Assembly (NCBI RefSeq): GCF_029962485.1
Contig: NZ_CP073638.1
Location: 1,922,001 to 1,986,000, forward strand
DNA: 64,000 nt
Reading direction: 5' to 3'
Source of the DNA: Burkholderia cepacia
GTDB lineage: Bacteria > Pseudomonadota > Gammaproteobacteria > Burkholderiales > Burkholderiaceae
Below are positions 1 to 8,307 of this stretch, one piece after another. The position numbers and the translations under genes were made by a program. The notes under the pieces were generated by a model. That model was not told the origin of the DNA, did not search any database, and saw nothing but the letters and a program-made list of their open reading frames with translations. How positions within the stretch are numbered: the stretch's first letter is position 1; each line of letters opens with the position of its first letter.

Positions 1-119
1 AGCCCGAAGGCGAGGATTGCGCGGGCGCCGCGCAACGGATGCTCGACCGCCTCTGCGAGCAGGCCAGCCAGCCGCTCGAATCGGCGCCCGTCGTGCGGCC
101 GGCACGCAAGCGCGCGTGA
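1..119 (+). CDS. C-terminal end of an unidentified protein (partial)
   Basis: An open frame runs in from outside the window and stops at TGA 117-119. About 38 residues are visible, ending in a basic tail (RPARKRA). The piece EDCAGAAQRMLDRLCEQ looks like a helix, but it is too short to place in a family. Its spacing and strand fit a gene preceding the secreted protein at 220. The rest of the gene lies upstream of base 1. Confidence 0.55.
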   Translation, partial: PEGEDCAGAAQRMLDRLCEQASQPLESAPVVRPARKRA

Positions 120-219
120 CGGATTGCACCGCGTCACCCATCGATCAACCCGAGCTGCGGCGAGACGAGCCGATGCAAGCGCATCGGCTTCCGCTGCGCA
201 CCCTCATGACCCTATCCGC

Positions 220-918
220 ATGACGATCCCCCGTATCAGAGGATTTCTCGTCGCCGCGCTGCTGACGTTCGGCATCGGCAATGCCTTCGCCTCGACCTGC
301 GACGACACGCATTCGTCGATCCGTTGCCCGGACACGTCCGCCCTGCCGGACGACATCGTCGCGCAGTTGCCCGCCGGCTACGAAGCGCTGGATGCCGCGT
401 CGGGGCGCCTGACCGACGGTATACGCAACGGTTATGTCGTCGTCGCGCATCAGCCCGGCGATTCGATGAGCACACCGTCGCTGCGCCCGCTGCTGATCTT
501 CCTGCAGAGCGCGAACGGACGCTACCAACTGGCCGCTCGCAACGACACCGTGATCATGAAAGCCGACGAAGGCGGCATGGGCGATCCGTATCTCGACGGC
601 GTCGCCGAGAACGCGCTCACGGTCGAGCCTCGCACGTTCACCGTCGAGCAGGGCGTATTCGCGGGCCACAACCACTGGCGCGACCGCGTGACGTTTCGCT
701 ATGACGTCGCGCACCGCACGTGGGTGTTCCATCGCGAAGTGTTCCGGAACTGGCAATTCAACTACGAGCAGGAGGGCGATGCGCTGAAGGCCGACCCGGT
801 ACGCGTCACGCGCGCCAATGCGGCCAAGGCCGTTTCGTTCGAAGCGTGGCGGCCGAGCTACTGGTGCGAATCGAGCGAGCGGCACGACAGCGATCCGGCG
901 TGCCGCAACAAGCATTGA
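220..918 (+). CDS. Secreted hypothetical protein
   Basis: A 232-residue protein when started at the ATG at 220. The reading frame is open further upstream, but only this start puts a clean Sec signal peptide at the N-terminus: basic MTIPRIR, a hydrophobic stretch LVAALLTFGIG, and an AFA-S cleavage site around residue 25. The mature part has CDDTHSSIRCP near the start and a CESSERHDSDPAC stretch at the end, so two cysteine pairs could form periplasmic disulfides. I do not recognise the family. It is monocistronic, with 129 bp to the next gene on the same strand. The function is unknown; an exported periplasmic location is an inference from the signal peptide. Confidence 0.7.
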   Translation: MTIPRIRGFLVAALLTFGIGNAFASTCDDTHSSIRCPDTSALPDDIVAQLPAGYEALDAASGRLTDGIRNGYVVVAHQPGDSMSTPSLRPLLIFLQSANGRYQLAARNDTVIMKADEGGMGDPYLDGVAENALTVEPRTFTVEQGVFAGHNHWRDRVTFRYDVAHRTWVFHREVFRNWQFNYEQEGDALKADPVRVTRANAAKAVSFEAWRPSYWCESSERHDSDPACRNKH

Positions 919-1047
919 CGGCGGCGGCCCGGCAGCAATGCGGCGCGGCTGTCGGGATTTGCTTACGTCGCAGGTAATCGACGCGCGCCGCCCGCGCCGC
1001 GATCATGGCTCCATCGACTCACGAACCGCAACGCCACGGAGCCCGCC

Positions 1048-1368
1048 ATGACCGCCTATGCCATCGCCCACCTGCACGACGTCGACCTGTGCGACGACAT
1101 CGTCGAATACCTCGAACGCATCGACGGCACGCTCGCGCCGTATGACGGCCATTTCGTGATTCACGGCGCGCGGCCGGAGGTGCGCGAAGGCATGTGGCGC
1201 GGCGACCTGATCGCGATCGCGTTTCCCGATCTCGACACGGCGCGCGCCTGGTACGAATCGGATGCGTACGGGCAGATCCAGCCGCTGCGTGCACGACACG
1301 CGAGCGGCCCGCTGATCCTGATCGACGGCGTCGACGAACGGCACAAGGCGACCGACATCCTGCGCTGA
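1048..1368 (+). CDS. DUF1330-type small dimeric alpha-beta barrel protein
   Basis: A 106-residue protein resembling the DUF1330 family. It has an N-terminal beta strand YAIAHLHDVD, a central DGHFVIHGARPEVREG segment, then IAIAFPDLDTARAWYESDAY, which is the hallmark strand plus helix of these ferredoxin-like barrels. A final ILIDGV strand follows. The biochemical role of the family is generally unassigned. The gene converges on the uronate dehydrogenase gene, with 28 bp between the stops, so it is not part of that regulon. The start ATG at 1048 follows CCGCC rather than a strong Shine-Dalgarno, but no better start is available. Confidence 0.75.
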   Translation: MTAYAIAHLHDVDLCDDIVEYLERIDGTLAPYDGHFVIHGARPEVREGMWRGDLIAIAFPDLDTARAWYESDAYGQIQPLRARHASGPLILIDGVDERHKATDILR

Positions 1369-1396
1369 ATCGCTCCGCCGGCGATGCGTGCGATGC

Positions 1397-2233
1397 TTAC
1401 GACGCCTTCCGCTCCATCGGCTCACCGACGACGAAGCCGCCGCCCTGGAACCGCTGCGCGGGATCGTCGTACTCGGCGGTCGGCGCCGTCACCGGGAACA
1501 GCTCGGCGAACTGCTCGGAGCTGTCGCGCGGACGGAAGCCGAGGAAGCCGGCCTTCGTGTTGTCCCACCACTTCACCGGGTTGTCCGACGCGCCGTAGAC
1601 GATCGCGTGCCCGACGCGATTCGTCAGCAGCGAGCAACGCACGAGCTCGATGAAATCGCGATAGCTGAGGAACGTGACCAGCATGCGCGGATTCTTCGGC
1701 ACTTCGAACGACGAGCCGATCCGCAGGCACACCGTCTCGATCCCGAAGCGGTCGAAGTAATAGCGCGACAGCGATTCGCCAAAGCACTTCGTCACGCCGT
1801 ACAGGCTGTCGGGGCGCAACGGCGAATCGGCGTCGAGCACTTCCGTGACCGGATGGAAACCGATCGCATGGTTCGAGCTCGCGAACACGACGCGCTTCAC
1901 GCCATGCTTGCGCGCGGCTTCGTACAGGTTGTACGTGCCGGTGATGTTCGCGCCGACCAGATCGTCGAACGGCGCGTCGACCGAAATGCCGCCGAGGTGG
2001 ACGATCGCGTCCACGCCTTCGACGAGCGCCATCACGGCCGGGCGATCGGCCAGGTCGACCACGCGGATTTCTTCATGCGCGGCCGCGTCGTCCAGCGCCG
2101 CGATGTCGCTGACGCGCACGACGTCGGCCCAGTCGGCGAGCGCGCCGCGCAACTGGCGGCCGAGGTTGCCGGCCGCGCCCGTCAGCAGCAGGCGCCCGAA
2201 CGGTTTGCGCGCCGCGGTGGATGAGGCGTTCAT
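1397..2233 (-). CDS. udh: Uronate dehydrogenase (NAD-dependent)
   Basis: An extended short-chain dehydrogenase of 278 residues that oxidises D-galacturonate or D-glucuronate to the aldaro-lactone with NAD+, the first step of the oxidative uronate pathway. Visible motifs are the Rossmann loop LLLTGAAGNLG near residue 20, the conserved strand DAIVHLGGISVD, the FASSNHAIGF serine segment and the catalytic YxxxK as YGVTK. The C-terminal VYGASDNPVKWWDN region is very like known bacterial Udh proteins. The ATG at 2233 was chosen because the longer frame would run through the operator at 2261-2274. The gene is divergent from a LacI-type regulator, and the palindrome 28 bp upstream implies repression by it. 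Confidence 0.88.
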   Translation of the reverse strand: MNASSTAARKPFGRLLLTGAAGNLGRQLRGALADWADVVRVSDIAALDDAAAHEEIRVVDLADRPAVMALVEGVDAIVHLGGISVDAPFDDLVGANITGTYNLYEAARKHGVKRVVFASSNHAIGFHPVTEVLDADSPLRPDSLYGVTKCFGESLSRYYFDRFGIETVCLRIGSSFEVPKNPRMLVTFLSYRDFIELVRCSLLTNRVGHAIVYGASDNPVKWWDNTKAGFLGFRPRDSSEQFAELFPVTAPTAEYDDPAQRFQGGGFVVGEPMERKAS

Positions 2234-2260
2234 CGAATCTCCTTGAATCTGACCAAAATC

Positions 2261-2274
2261 GGAAAACGTTTTCC
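2261..2274. promoter_or_regulatory. LacI-type operator upstream of udh
   Basis: The perfect 14-bp palindrome GGAAAACGTTTTCC, with the central CG typical of LacI/GalR operators, ends 28 bp before the udh start. A copy with one mismatch precedes the transporter at 4890-4903. A weaker core, GAAAACGTTA at 2398-2407, sits just before the regulator's own ATG. The repressor is most probably the adjacent LacI protein. Confidence 0.8.
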
Positions 2275-2415
2275 AACTATACGCGGTGGCGCGGCCGAAC
2301 GTCAATGGTCGAACCTGTTCGCAGCCATCCGCACTTTCCCGATATCGGCCAGTGGCCGCGGGCCGGCTTTTTCTGCCACAATCCGGCGTTATCGAACGAA
2401 AACGTTACCCTTCCG

Positions 2416-3408
2416 ATGAAAAAAGTTTCCCCGACGATCCGCGACGTGGCCGCGGAAGCCGGCGTGTCGGTCGCGACGGTATCGAAGTACGTGAACGGCA
2501 CGCAGCGCTTCTCGCCGACCGTCGAGGCGCGGCTCAAGGAGGCCATCGACCGGCTCGGCTACCGTTCGAACCCGCTCGCGCGCTCGATGATCACCGGCCG
2601 CACGCGCACGATCGGTCTCGTGATCCTCGACATCAGCAACCCGCACTTCACGAACGTGGTGAAAGGCGCGAACCGCGTCGCGCTGCAGCACGACTACACG
2701 CTGCTGCTCGTCGATACGGAAGAGAGTCAGGCGCGCGAACGCTCGCTGATCGAGGCGCTCGCGCAGCGCGTCGACGGGCTGATCGTCAGCACGCGGATGC
2801 CCGACGACGAAGCCGGCTGGATGCTCGACCTCAACAAGCCGCTCGTGCTGCTGCGTCGCAGCCCCGGTCTGCCGATTCCGAGCGTCGGCATCGACAACCG
2901 GCTGTCGACCTACATGCTCGCGCGTCACCTGCTCAATCTCGGCCATACGCGCATCGCCTATCTCGGCTTCGGCACCGCGCGCGTGAACGACGAGCGGATC
3001 CAGGGCGCGCGCGACTGCCTCGCCGAAGCGGGGCTCACGCTCGACGTGCACGACGCGCATGCGCCGACCGCCGAAGCCGGCGAACGCGCGTGCTCGCGCG
3101 TGATGCTCGGGCCGCAGCGCCCGCAGGCCGTGATCTGCTACAACGACCTGATCGCGCTCGGCTTCATGAAGGAAGCCGCGTCGCTCGGCTTCCGGCTGCC
3201 GCAGGACGTGTCGGTCGCGGGCATCGACAACGTGCCGTACGGCGCATACGCGGCGCCCGCGCTGACGACCGTCGACATCCAGAGCGAGAACATGGGCGAG
3301 CTCGCGATGCAAAAGCTGATCGACGCGCTCGCGGGACGCACCGATGCGAGTTATTCGACGTTCGAGCCGCGCTTGATCATGCGCGCGTCGACGGCATCGG
3401 CCGGCTGA
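2416..3408 (+). CDS. LacI-family transcriptional regulator of uronate genes
   Basis: A 330-residue LacI/GalR repressor. The N-terminal helix-turn-helix reads TIRDVAAEAGVSVATVSKYV (about residues 6-25), followed by the hinge helix NPLARSMITGRT. A periplasmic-binding-protein-like sensor domain follows, with the usual IGLVILDISNPHF, VDGLIVSTR and VSVAGIDNVPYG strands. The start at 2416 is fixed by the HTH; the open frame further upstream runs through the intergenic operators. It is divergent from udh and convergent with an ExuT-like transporter, and both targets carry the same palindrome. It therefore probably represses uronate uptake and oxidation until a uronate or its catabolite binds. The half-matching core at 2398-2407 suggests autoregulation. 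Confidence 0.88.
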   Translation: MKKVSPTIRDVAAEAGVSVATVSKYVNGTQRFSPTVEARLKEAIDRLGYRSNPLARSMITGRTRTIGLVILDISNPHFTNVVKGANRVALQHDYTLLLVDTEESQARERSLIEALAQRVDGLIVSTRMPDDEAGWMLDLNKPLVLLRRSPGLPIPSVGIDNRLSTYMLARHLLNLGHTRIAYLGFGTARVNDERIQGARDCLAEAGLTLDVHDAHAPTAEAGERACSRVMLGPQRPQAVICYNDLIALGFMKEAASLGFRLPQDVSVAGIDNVPYGAYAAPALTTVDIQSENMGELAMQKLIDALAGRTDASYSTFEPRLIMRASTASAG

Positions 3409-3441
3409 CCACACGCCCTTCCCGAACGCCAAAAGAAAACA

Positions 3442-3459
3442 CGCCGCCCTCGGGCGGCG
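3442..3459. terminator. Bidirectional terminator between lacI and transporter
   Basis: The hairpin CGCCGCCCTCGGGCGGCG lies between the convergent stops at 3408 and 3481. It is flanked by AAAAGAAAA on the left and a T-rich GTTCGTTT on the right, so it can act in both directions. Confidence 0.7.
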
Positions 3460-3480
3460 CGTTCGTTTGCCGGGACGCAA

Positions 3481-4773
3481 TCAGGCGTCGAGTTTCGCGG
3501 GCTTCATCTTCGGCGTGAGCACGTGCATCACGGCCAGCGCGATCAGGTAGGCCGACGCGCCGATCGCGAACAGCACCCAGTAGTGGCCCGTGCGCTGCAG
3601 CACCTGGCCGATCACTTCCGAGAACAGCACGCCGCCGATCGAGCCGGCCATCCCGCCGATACCGACCACCGACGCGACCGCACGGCGCGGGAACAGGTCG
3701 GACGCCGTCGTGAACAGGTTCGCCGACCAGCCCTGGTGCGCGGCGGCGGCGAGGCCGACGATCAGCACCGCGGGCCACAGGCTCTGCACCTGCGACACGA
3801 ACGCGATCGGCAGCACGCAGCATGCGCAGATCAGCATCGCCGTCTTGCGCGCGCCGTTCACGCTCCAGCCCGCGCGCAGCAACACCGACGACAGCCAGCC
3901 GCCACCGATGCTGCCGACCGTCGTCAGCGCGTAGATGCAGACGAGCGGCAGGCCGATGTGCTGCATGTCCATCCCGCGCGACTCGTTGAGCCACTTCGGC
4001 AGCCAGAACAGATAGAACCACCACACCGGATCGGTCAGGAACTTGCCGATCAGGAACGCCCACGTTTCGCGCTTGCGGATCAGTTCGCCCCAGCGCGGCG
4101 CACCGGCGTTCGCATTCGCGGCATCGAGCGCTTCGGCTTCGTCGCGCGGCTCGTCGTACTCCGCGGCGAGCGCACGCGTGTCGGCCTGGCGATAGAGCAC
4201 GAGCCACACCACGAGCCACACGAGGCCGATCGCGCCGATGATCACGAACGCCGCGCGCCAGCCGTAGGCCACCGCGATCGCCGGGATGATCGCCGGGGCG
4301 AACACCGCGCCGATGTTCGCGCCCGAGTTGAAGATGCCGGTAGCCAGCGCGCGCTCGCGGCGCGGAAACCATTCGGCCGTCGTCTTGATCGCGGCCGGGA
4401 AGTTGCCGCCCTCGCCGATCCCGAGCAGCGCGCGCACGAACGCGAAGCCCGTCACCGAGCCGACCGCCGCGTGCAGCATCGCGGCGATGCTCCACACCAG
4501 CATCGCCACCGCGTACGACACGCGCGTGCCGAGCCAGTCGACGATCCGCCCGAAGCCGAGCAGGCCGAGCGCATAGAACGCGGAAAACGCCATCACGATG
4601 CGGCCGTACTGCACCTGGCTCCAGCCGATGTCGTGCTGGAGCATCGGCGCGAGCAGGCCGAGGATCTGCCGGTCCATGTAGTTGATCACGGTCGCGAAAA
4701 ACAGCAGCGCACACACGGTCCAGCGGTAGCGGCTGGCGGCTGCGCGCACGGCGCCGACGACGGCAGATTGCAT
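3481..4773 (-). CDS. MFS transporter, hexuronate (ExuT)-like
   Basis: A 430-residue major facilitator with about 12 membrane segments, of the anion:cation symporter type. The N-terminal TVINYMDRQILGLLAPMLQ is the signature of ExuT, GudP and related sugar-acid carriers. Other segments are FGRIVDWLGTRVS (the MFS loop 2-3 motif) and LLGIGEGGNFPAAIKTTAEWFP. The start at ATG 4773 (MQSAVVGAV) was chosen over the upstream frame because the protein then begins just before the first helix. An operator almost identical to that of udh lies 117 bp upstream, so it is very likely co-regulated with udh. Galacturonate or glucuronate is the inferred substrate. Confidence 0.82.
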   Translation of the reverse strand: MQSAVVGAVRAAASRYRWTVCALLFFATVINYMDRQILGLLAPMLQHDIGWSQVQYGRIVMAFSAFYALGLLGFGRIVDWLGTRVSYAVAMLVWSIAAMLHAAVGSVTGFAFVRALLGIGEGGNFPAAIKTTAEWFPRRERALATGIFNSGANIGAVFAPAIIPAIAVAYGWRAAFVIIGAIGLVWLVVWLVLYRQADTRALAAEYDEPRDEAEALDAANANAGAPRWGELIRKRETWAFLIGKFLTDPVWWFYLFWLPKWLNESRGMDMQHIGLPLVCIYALTTVGSIGGGWLSSVLLRAGWSVNGARKTAMLICACCVLPIAFVSQVQSLWPAVLIVGLAAAAHQGWSANLFTTASDLFPRRAVASVVGIGGMAGSIGGVLFSEVIGQVLQRTGHYWVLFAIGASAYLIALAVMHVLTPKMKPAKLDA

Positions 4774-5110
4774 GAATGTCTCCGATGCGCGGCCGCGCCC
4801 GTCGCGCCGCACTGTGTTCGTTGACCGGCGACCGGCGCCGGGGCGAACGGCCCGCGCGCTGTCGCACAGGCCCTTTCACCAACCAATCCGGAAAACGTTT
4901 TTCAAAGGATAGGGCGTCTGCCGGCGCCCTGTCATTCGGGGATTTCGATGAGTCATCTCAAATTGGCCGCGGCAAAAGAGACGACTGTTTCGCGGATTGG
5001 CATTAACCGTTTTTCCCGGATTTTCCCGACACGCGCACGGGAGGGTGGCCGCCGAACCACATGTCCGATTCCAGCCAGAATCGATCGCGGGGATGGTTTA
5101 CAGTCGCGGC
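4774..5110. other. Intergenic region with transporter operator
   Basis: This is a 337-bp non-coding stretch between the transporter start and the alkA remnant. It contains the LacI operator listed separately. Nothing else was recognised; short open frames here have no support. Confidence 0.5.
4890..4903. promoter_or_regulatory. LacI-type operator upstream of the uronate transporter
   Basis: GGAAAACGTTTTTC differs by one base from the perfect palindrome before udh. It lies 117 bp upstream of the transporter start on the strand-appropriate side. The duplication of this motif at two catabolic genes is the main evidence for a local LacI regulon. Confidence 0.75.
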
Positions 5111-5313
5111 ATGCGCCTCGATCCCGACACCTGCTGCGACGCCCTGCTTTCGCGGAACCGCCGCTCGACGGCGGGTTACGACGGGCGTGTATTGCCGCCC
5201 CGTCTGCCCGGCGAAGCCGCCGAACGCGCGGAACTTCAGCTTCTACCCGACCGCCGTGGCGCGCGTATGCCGCATTGCATGTGTGGCGCCTTCATGGAGA
5301 TGTAGCGCGATGA
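5111..5313 (+). pseudogene. alkA (Ada-domain DNA-3-methyladenine glycosylase) remnant
   Basis: A 203-bp scar of a gene that is normally well over 1 kb. The start at 5111 gives MRLDPDTCCDALLSRNRR, the typical N-terminus of AlkA proteins bearing an Ada metal-binding domain. A shifted frame then gives TTGVYCRPVCPAKPP, the Ada zinc-thiolate CxxxC segment. A third frame gives PWRAYAALHVWRLHGDVAR followed by TGA 5311-5313, which matches the C-terminal end of AlkA glycosylases. The whole catalytic middle is gone and the frames do not connect. The stop overlaps the ogt ATG (ATGA), the coupling expected of an intact alkA-ogt pair. The product cannot be functional. Confidence 0.8.
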
Positions 5314-5843
5314 CTCCCGCTCACCTGATTCCGAGCCCGCTGGGCGACATCGCCGTGCGCATCGAGGACGATGCGCTGACGGGCCCGTACTTCGTCGGCC
5401 AGAAATACTTTCCGGCGGTGGCGATCGTGACCGAAGCGGACGCGCACGCGATGTCGCCAATCGCACGCACGGTCGCGGAAGAAATCGCCGAGTACTTCAC
5501 CGGCACGCGCGACACGTTCTCGGTGCCGATCCACCTGCGCGGCACGGCGTTTCAGCAACGCGTGTGGAAGGAACTGCTCGCGATTCCGTTCGGCGAACTC
5601 GTGTCGTACGGCGACATCACGGAACGCGTCGGGCTGCCGATGAGCGGCGCACGCGCCGTCGGCGGCGCGGTCGGCCGCAATCCGGTATCGATCATCGTGC
5701 CGTGCCATCGCGTGGTCGGCGCGTCGGGCAGCCTGACCGGCTATGCGGGCGGCATCGACCGCAAGCGCGCGCTGCTGTCGCTCGAAGGCGCCGAGTTCTC
5801 GCGCGGCATCCACCACCCGGTGCAGCAGGCGCTCGCGTTCTGA
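5310..5843 (+). CDS. ogt: Methylated-DNA--protein-cysteine S-methyltransferase
   Basis: A 177-residue O6-alkylguanine-DNA alkyltransferase. It transfers the alkyl group from O6-methylguanine to its own cysteine. The active-site motif PCHRVVG is present with the acceptor cysteine at residue 132, preceded by FQQRVWKELLAIPFGELVSYGDI (the HTH DNA-binding part) and followed by GGIDRKRALLSLE. The start ATG at 5310 overlaps the stop of the degraded alkA remnant, showing the former operon. With alkA broken, this gene may be read from a remaining upstream promoter, but no promoter was identified. Confidence 0.92.
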   Translation: MTPAHLIPSPLGDIAVRIEDDALTGPYFVGQKYFPAVAIVTEADAHAMSPIARTVAEEIAEYFTGTRDTFSVPIHLRGTAFQQRVWKELLAIPFGELVSYGDITERVGLPMSGARAVGGAVGRNPVSIIVPCHRVVGASGSLTGYAGGIDRKRALLSLEGAEFSRGIHHPVQQALAF

Positions 5844-5856
5844 TCAACGGCGCGCG

Positions 5857-6696
5857 TCACGCGCTCAACACGGGCCGGCGCGCTTCACGCTTCGCATACG
5901 CGCCGGGCGTCACGCGGAACTTCGCCTGGAACAGCGCGATGAACGACGACGTCGAGTCGTAGCCCAGTTGCGCGGCCACCGTGCCGATCGGCTCGCCCGC
6001 ATCGAGCAGTGGCAACGACGCGAGCAGCCGCACGGCCTGCCGCCATTCGGTGAACGACAGCCCCGTGTCCTGCCGGAACAGCCGCGACAGCGTGCGCCGC
6101 GTCGCGCCGACCTGATGGCCCCATTCGTCGAGACTGCGCGTATCGCCCGGCGCGGCATGCAACGCACGCGCGATTTTCAGCAGCCGCGGATCGCGCGGTA
6201 GCGGCACCGTCAGCGGCGCCGGCTCCATGCGTGCGATCCGGTCGGCGATCAGGCACACGAGCGCGCCGTCCGGCCCCGTCTCGTCGTAATTCACCGGCAA
6301 CTCGCCCGTCGCGATCACCAGCTCGCGCAGCAGCGGCGTCATGCAGAGGATCGTGCAGTCGTCGTTCACGTCGTCGCGCGCGATCGCCGCGTCGAGATAC
6401 AGGCTGTGGAACGCGACGCAATCGCGCGTCGACACCGCATGCGGCACGTGCGGCGGAATCCACATCGCATAGTGCGGTGGCAGCAATTGCCGGCCCGACG
6501 GCGTCGACACCTCGAGCACGCCGCTCGTCGCATACATCAGCTGGGCCCACGGATGACTGTGCGCATCGACGCTCACGTTGCCGGGGATCCCGAACGCCCG
6601 CACGTACAGCGGCCTCGGCAGGCGCGCCATCGGCGGCACCGCGTAAGGGTCACCCGATTGTCCCGCCAGCAACATAAGACGTCCTCCGAAGGTCAT
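5857..6696 (-). CDS. AraC-family transcriptional regulator with cupin sensor
   Basis: A 279-residue regulator. The N-terminal cupin-like sensor carries [19 protein letters not shown] and [16 protein letters not shown]. The C-terminal AraC HTH pair starts around residue 180 with [21 protein letters not shown] and ends with [22 protein letters not shown], the AraC signature. It resembles one-component regulators that control a neighbouring efflux or metabolic gene. It is divergent from panB with 56 bp between the starts, so panB is the obvious candidate target, but no operator was identified. An alternative internal start at MLLAG would remove seven residues. Confidence 0.82.
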   Translation of the reverse strand: MTFGGRLMLLAGQSGDPYAVPPMARLPRPLYVRAFGIPGNVSVDAHSHPWAQLMYATSGVLEVSTPSGRQLLPPHYAMWIPPHVPHAVSTRDCVAFHSLYLDAAIARDDVNDDCTILCMTPLLRELVIATGELPVNYDETGPDGALVCLIADRIARMEPAPLTVPLPRDPRLLKIARALHAAPGDTRSLDEWGHQVGATRRTLSRLFRQDTGLSFTEWRQAVRLLASLPLLDAGEPIGTVAAQLGYDSTSSFIALFQAKFRVTPGAYAKREARRPVLSA

Positions 6697-6752
6697 TGCA
6701 CGAACGAGCGCGATGCTACCGTGGCGGCTCTTCTTTCACACGGCTTCCGTTC

Positions 6753-7607
6753 ATGAGCGCTCACACCCGCACCACCCGCAAGACCGTCACCGCGATCCGT
6801 TCGACCAAAGGCATCGGCAGCCTCGTGTCGCTGACCGCGTATTCCGCGCCGATGGCGAAGCTCGTCGACGAAGTGGCCGACGTGATCATCGTCGGCGACT
6901 CCGTCGGCATGGTGCTGTACGGGATGCCCGATACGTTGCGCGTCACGCTCGACATGATGATTGCACACGGTGCGGCCGTCGTGCGCGGCGCCGCGCAGGC
7001 GTGCGTCGTCGTCGACCTGCCGTTCTCGACCTACCAGGAATCGCCTGCGCAGGCCTATCGCTCCGCCGCGCGGCTGCTCGCCGAAACCGGCGCGCAGGCC
7101 GTGAAACTCGAAGGCGGCAGCGAGATGGCCGACACGATCCGCTTCCTGACCGAGCGCGGCATTCCGGTGATGTCGCATGTCGGCCTCATGCCGCAGCAGG
7201 CCAACGCGACGGGCGGCTTTCGCGCGCAGGGCATGGACTCGCGTTCGGCCGCGCAGGTGTTCGACGCCGCGTGCGCGGCCGAGCGGGCCGGCGCGTTCAG
7301 CGTGGTGATCGAAGGCACGGCGGAAGCCCTCGCGCGCCATCTGACCGAAACGCTGACGATCCCGACGATCGGCATCGGCGCGTCGCCGGCATGCGACGGG
7401 CAAGTGCTCGTGACCGAGGACATGATCGGCGCGTTCGATGCGTACACGCCGCGCTTCGTGAAGCGCTATGCCGATGCGAATGCAGTGATGCGCGACGCGA
7501 TCCGCCAGTACGCGCACGACGTGAGGCAGCGCGTGTTTCCGGAGCCCGCGCATTGCTTCGGGTACGGCAAGCCGCTGCAACTCGCGGATGCAGCCGCGGC
7601 TGCGTGA
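6753..7607 (+). CDS. panB: 3-methyl-2-oxobutanoate hydroxymethyltransferase
   Basis: A 284-residue ketopantoate hydroxymethyltransferase. It adds a hydroxymethyl group from methylenetetrahydrofolate to 2-oxoisovalerate in pantothenate synthesis. Metal- and substrate-binding segments are present: [42 protein letters not shown] and [16 protein letters not shown]. The start ATG at 6753 gives the usual family length. The gene sits alone rather than in a panBC operon, divergent from an AraC regulator. In Burkholderia this suggests a second copy besides the housekeeping one, but that is an inference because the chromosome is not visible. Confidence 0.9.
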   Translation: MSAHTRTTRKTVTAIRSTKGIGSLVSLTAYSAPMAKLVDEVADVIIVGDSVGMVLYGMPDTLRVTLDMMIAHGAAVVRGAAQACVVVDLPFSTYQESPAQAYRSAARLLAETGAQAVKLEGGSEMADTIRFLTERGIPVMSHVGLMPQQANATGGFRAQGMDSRSAAQVFDAACAAERAGAFSVVIEGTAEALARHLTETLTIPTIGIGASPACDGQVLVTEDMIGAFDAYTPRFVKRYADANAVMRDAIRQYAHDVRQRVFPEPAHCFGYGKPLQLADAAAAA

Positions 7608-7612
7608 TGTTT

Positions 7613-7640
7613 GATGCGTGATGCGTGATGCGTGATGCGT
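7613..7640. repeat. 7-bp tandem repeat (4 copies)
   Basis: The unit GATGCGT is repeated four times without interruption, six bases after the panB stop and before the stop of the convergent Lrp gene. It could vary in copy number by slippage. It lies in non-coding sequence, so no phase-variable gene is evident. Confidence 0.9.
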
Positions 7641-7659
7641 GGCGAACGAAGCGGTCACG

Positions 7660-8151
7660 TCACGCGCGCTTGCGCATCGCATGCGCGACCCGCGCATTCG
7701 CTTCGAATTTCGCGCGATGCGTCGAGAAGAACGTCCGCACGTTGCGGACGTTTGATGCACCCGTGAACAGCCGCCGTGCGAATTCATCGTATTCGGCGAC
7801 GTCGGCCAGATCGGCCACCACGACGAAATCGGGCCCCGGCGACACGCGGTAGCACTGCGTGACGGCCGGCTCCGCACAGACGTAGGTTTCGAACGCATCG
7901 TAGTCTTCCGCCGTCTGGCGATCGAGGCTGATCTCGATCAGCGCGGTGACGGCCGTACCGATCGCGACAGGGTCGAGCACCGCGACCTGCCGACGAATCA
8001 CGCCGGCTTCCGTCAGCCGCCGCACGCGGCGCATGCAGGTAGGCGGCGACGACAGCGCGCGCTCGGCCAGTTCCAGGTTCGACACCGACGCGTCGTCCTG
8101 CAGGATCGCGAGGATGCGCAGGTCGAGATCGTCGAGGGTGATGCCGGCCAT
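7660..8151 (-). CDS. Lrp/AsnC-family transcriptional regulator
   Basis: A 163-residue regulator of the leucine-responsive family. The N-terminal winged HTH is LDDLDLRILAILQDDASVSN followed by AERALSSPPTCMRRVRRL. The C-terminal RAM (ACT-like) effector domain contains AVTALIEISLD, VTQCYRVSPGPDFVVVADLAD and the closing VRNVRTFFSTHRAKF. It is divergent from glmS with 156 bp between the starts. Two near-identical 15-bp dyads lie in that gap, one before each gene, so it probably controls itself and glmS. The effector amino acid cannot be told from sequence. Confidence 0.9.
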   Translation of the reverse strand: MAGITLDDLDLRILAILQDDASVSNLELAERALSSPPTCMRRVRRLTEAGVIRRQVAVLDPVAIGTAVTALIEISLDRQTAEDYDAFETYVCAEPAVTQCYRVSPGPDFVVVADLADVAEYDEFARRLFTGASNVRNVRTFFSTHRAKFEANARVAHAMRKRA

Positions 8152-8175
8152 CGGCGGCTCCTTCCGGTCATGGAG

Positions 8176-8190
8176 TGAAATTTAATTTCA
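8176..8190. promoter_or_regulatory. Lrp-type operator proximal to the Lrp gene
   Basis: TGAAATTTAATTTCA is a perfect dyad around its central base. It ends 25 bp before the Lrp gene start. A copy with a single mismatch occurs at 8235-8249, and the two centres are 59 bp apart, close to five to six helical turns. This fits cooperative binding by an oligomeric Lrp-type protein. Confidence 0.75.
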
Positions 8191-8234
8191 ACATGATAGA
8201 CGATCTACCGTTCATTTCACTTTTTCTTGCTTTT

Positions 8235-8249
8235 TGAAATTTAATTCCA
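8235..8249. promoter_or_regulatory. Lrp-type operator proximal to glmS
   Basis: TGAAATTTAATTCCA matches the site at 8176-8190 except for one base. It lies 59 bp upstream of the glmS ATG. Additional half-site-like CATTTCAC strings occur around 8213 and 8248. Confidence 0.7.
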
Positions 8250-8307
8250 TTTCACTGGTTCTACTATCGCTCTCACTGGCCCAGACGGGACATTTACGGA
8301 GCGCGAT

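Noticed and set aside
6693..7898. Long minus-strand open frame opposite panB
   Set aside because: A GC3-driven shadow; panB has all family motifs on the plus strand, and the antisense product is Arg/His-rich without domains.
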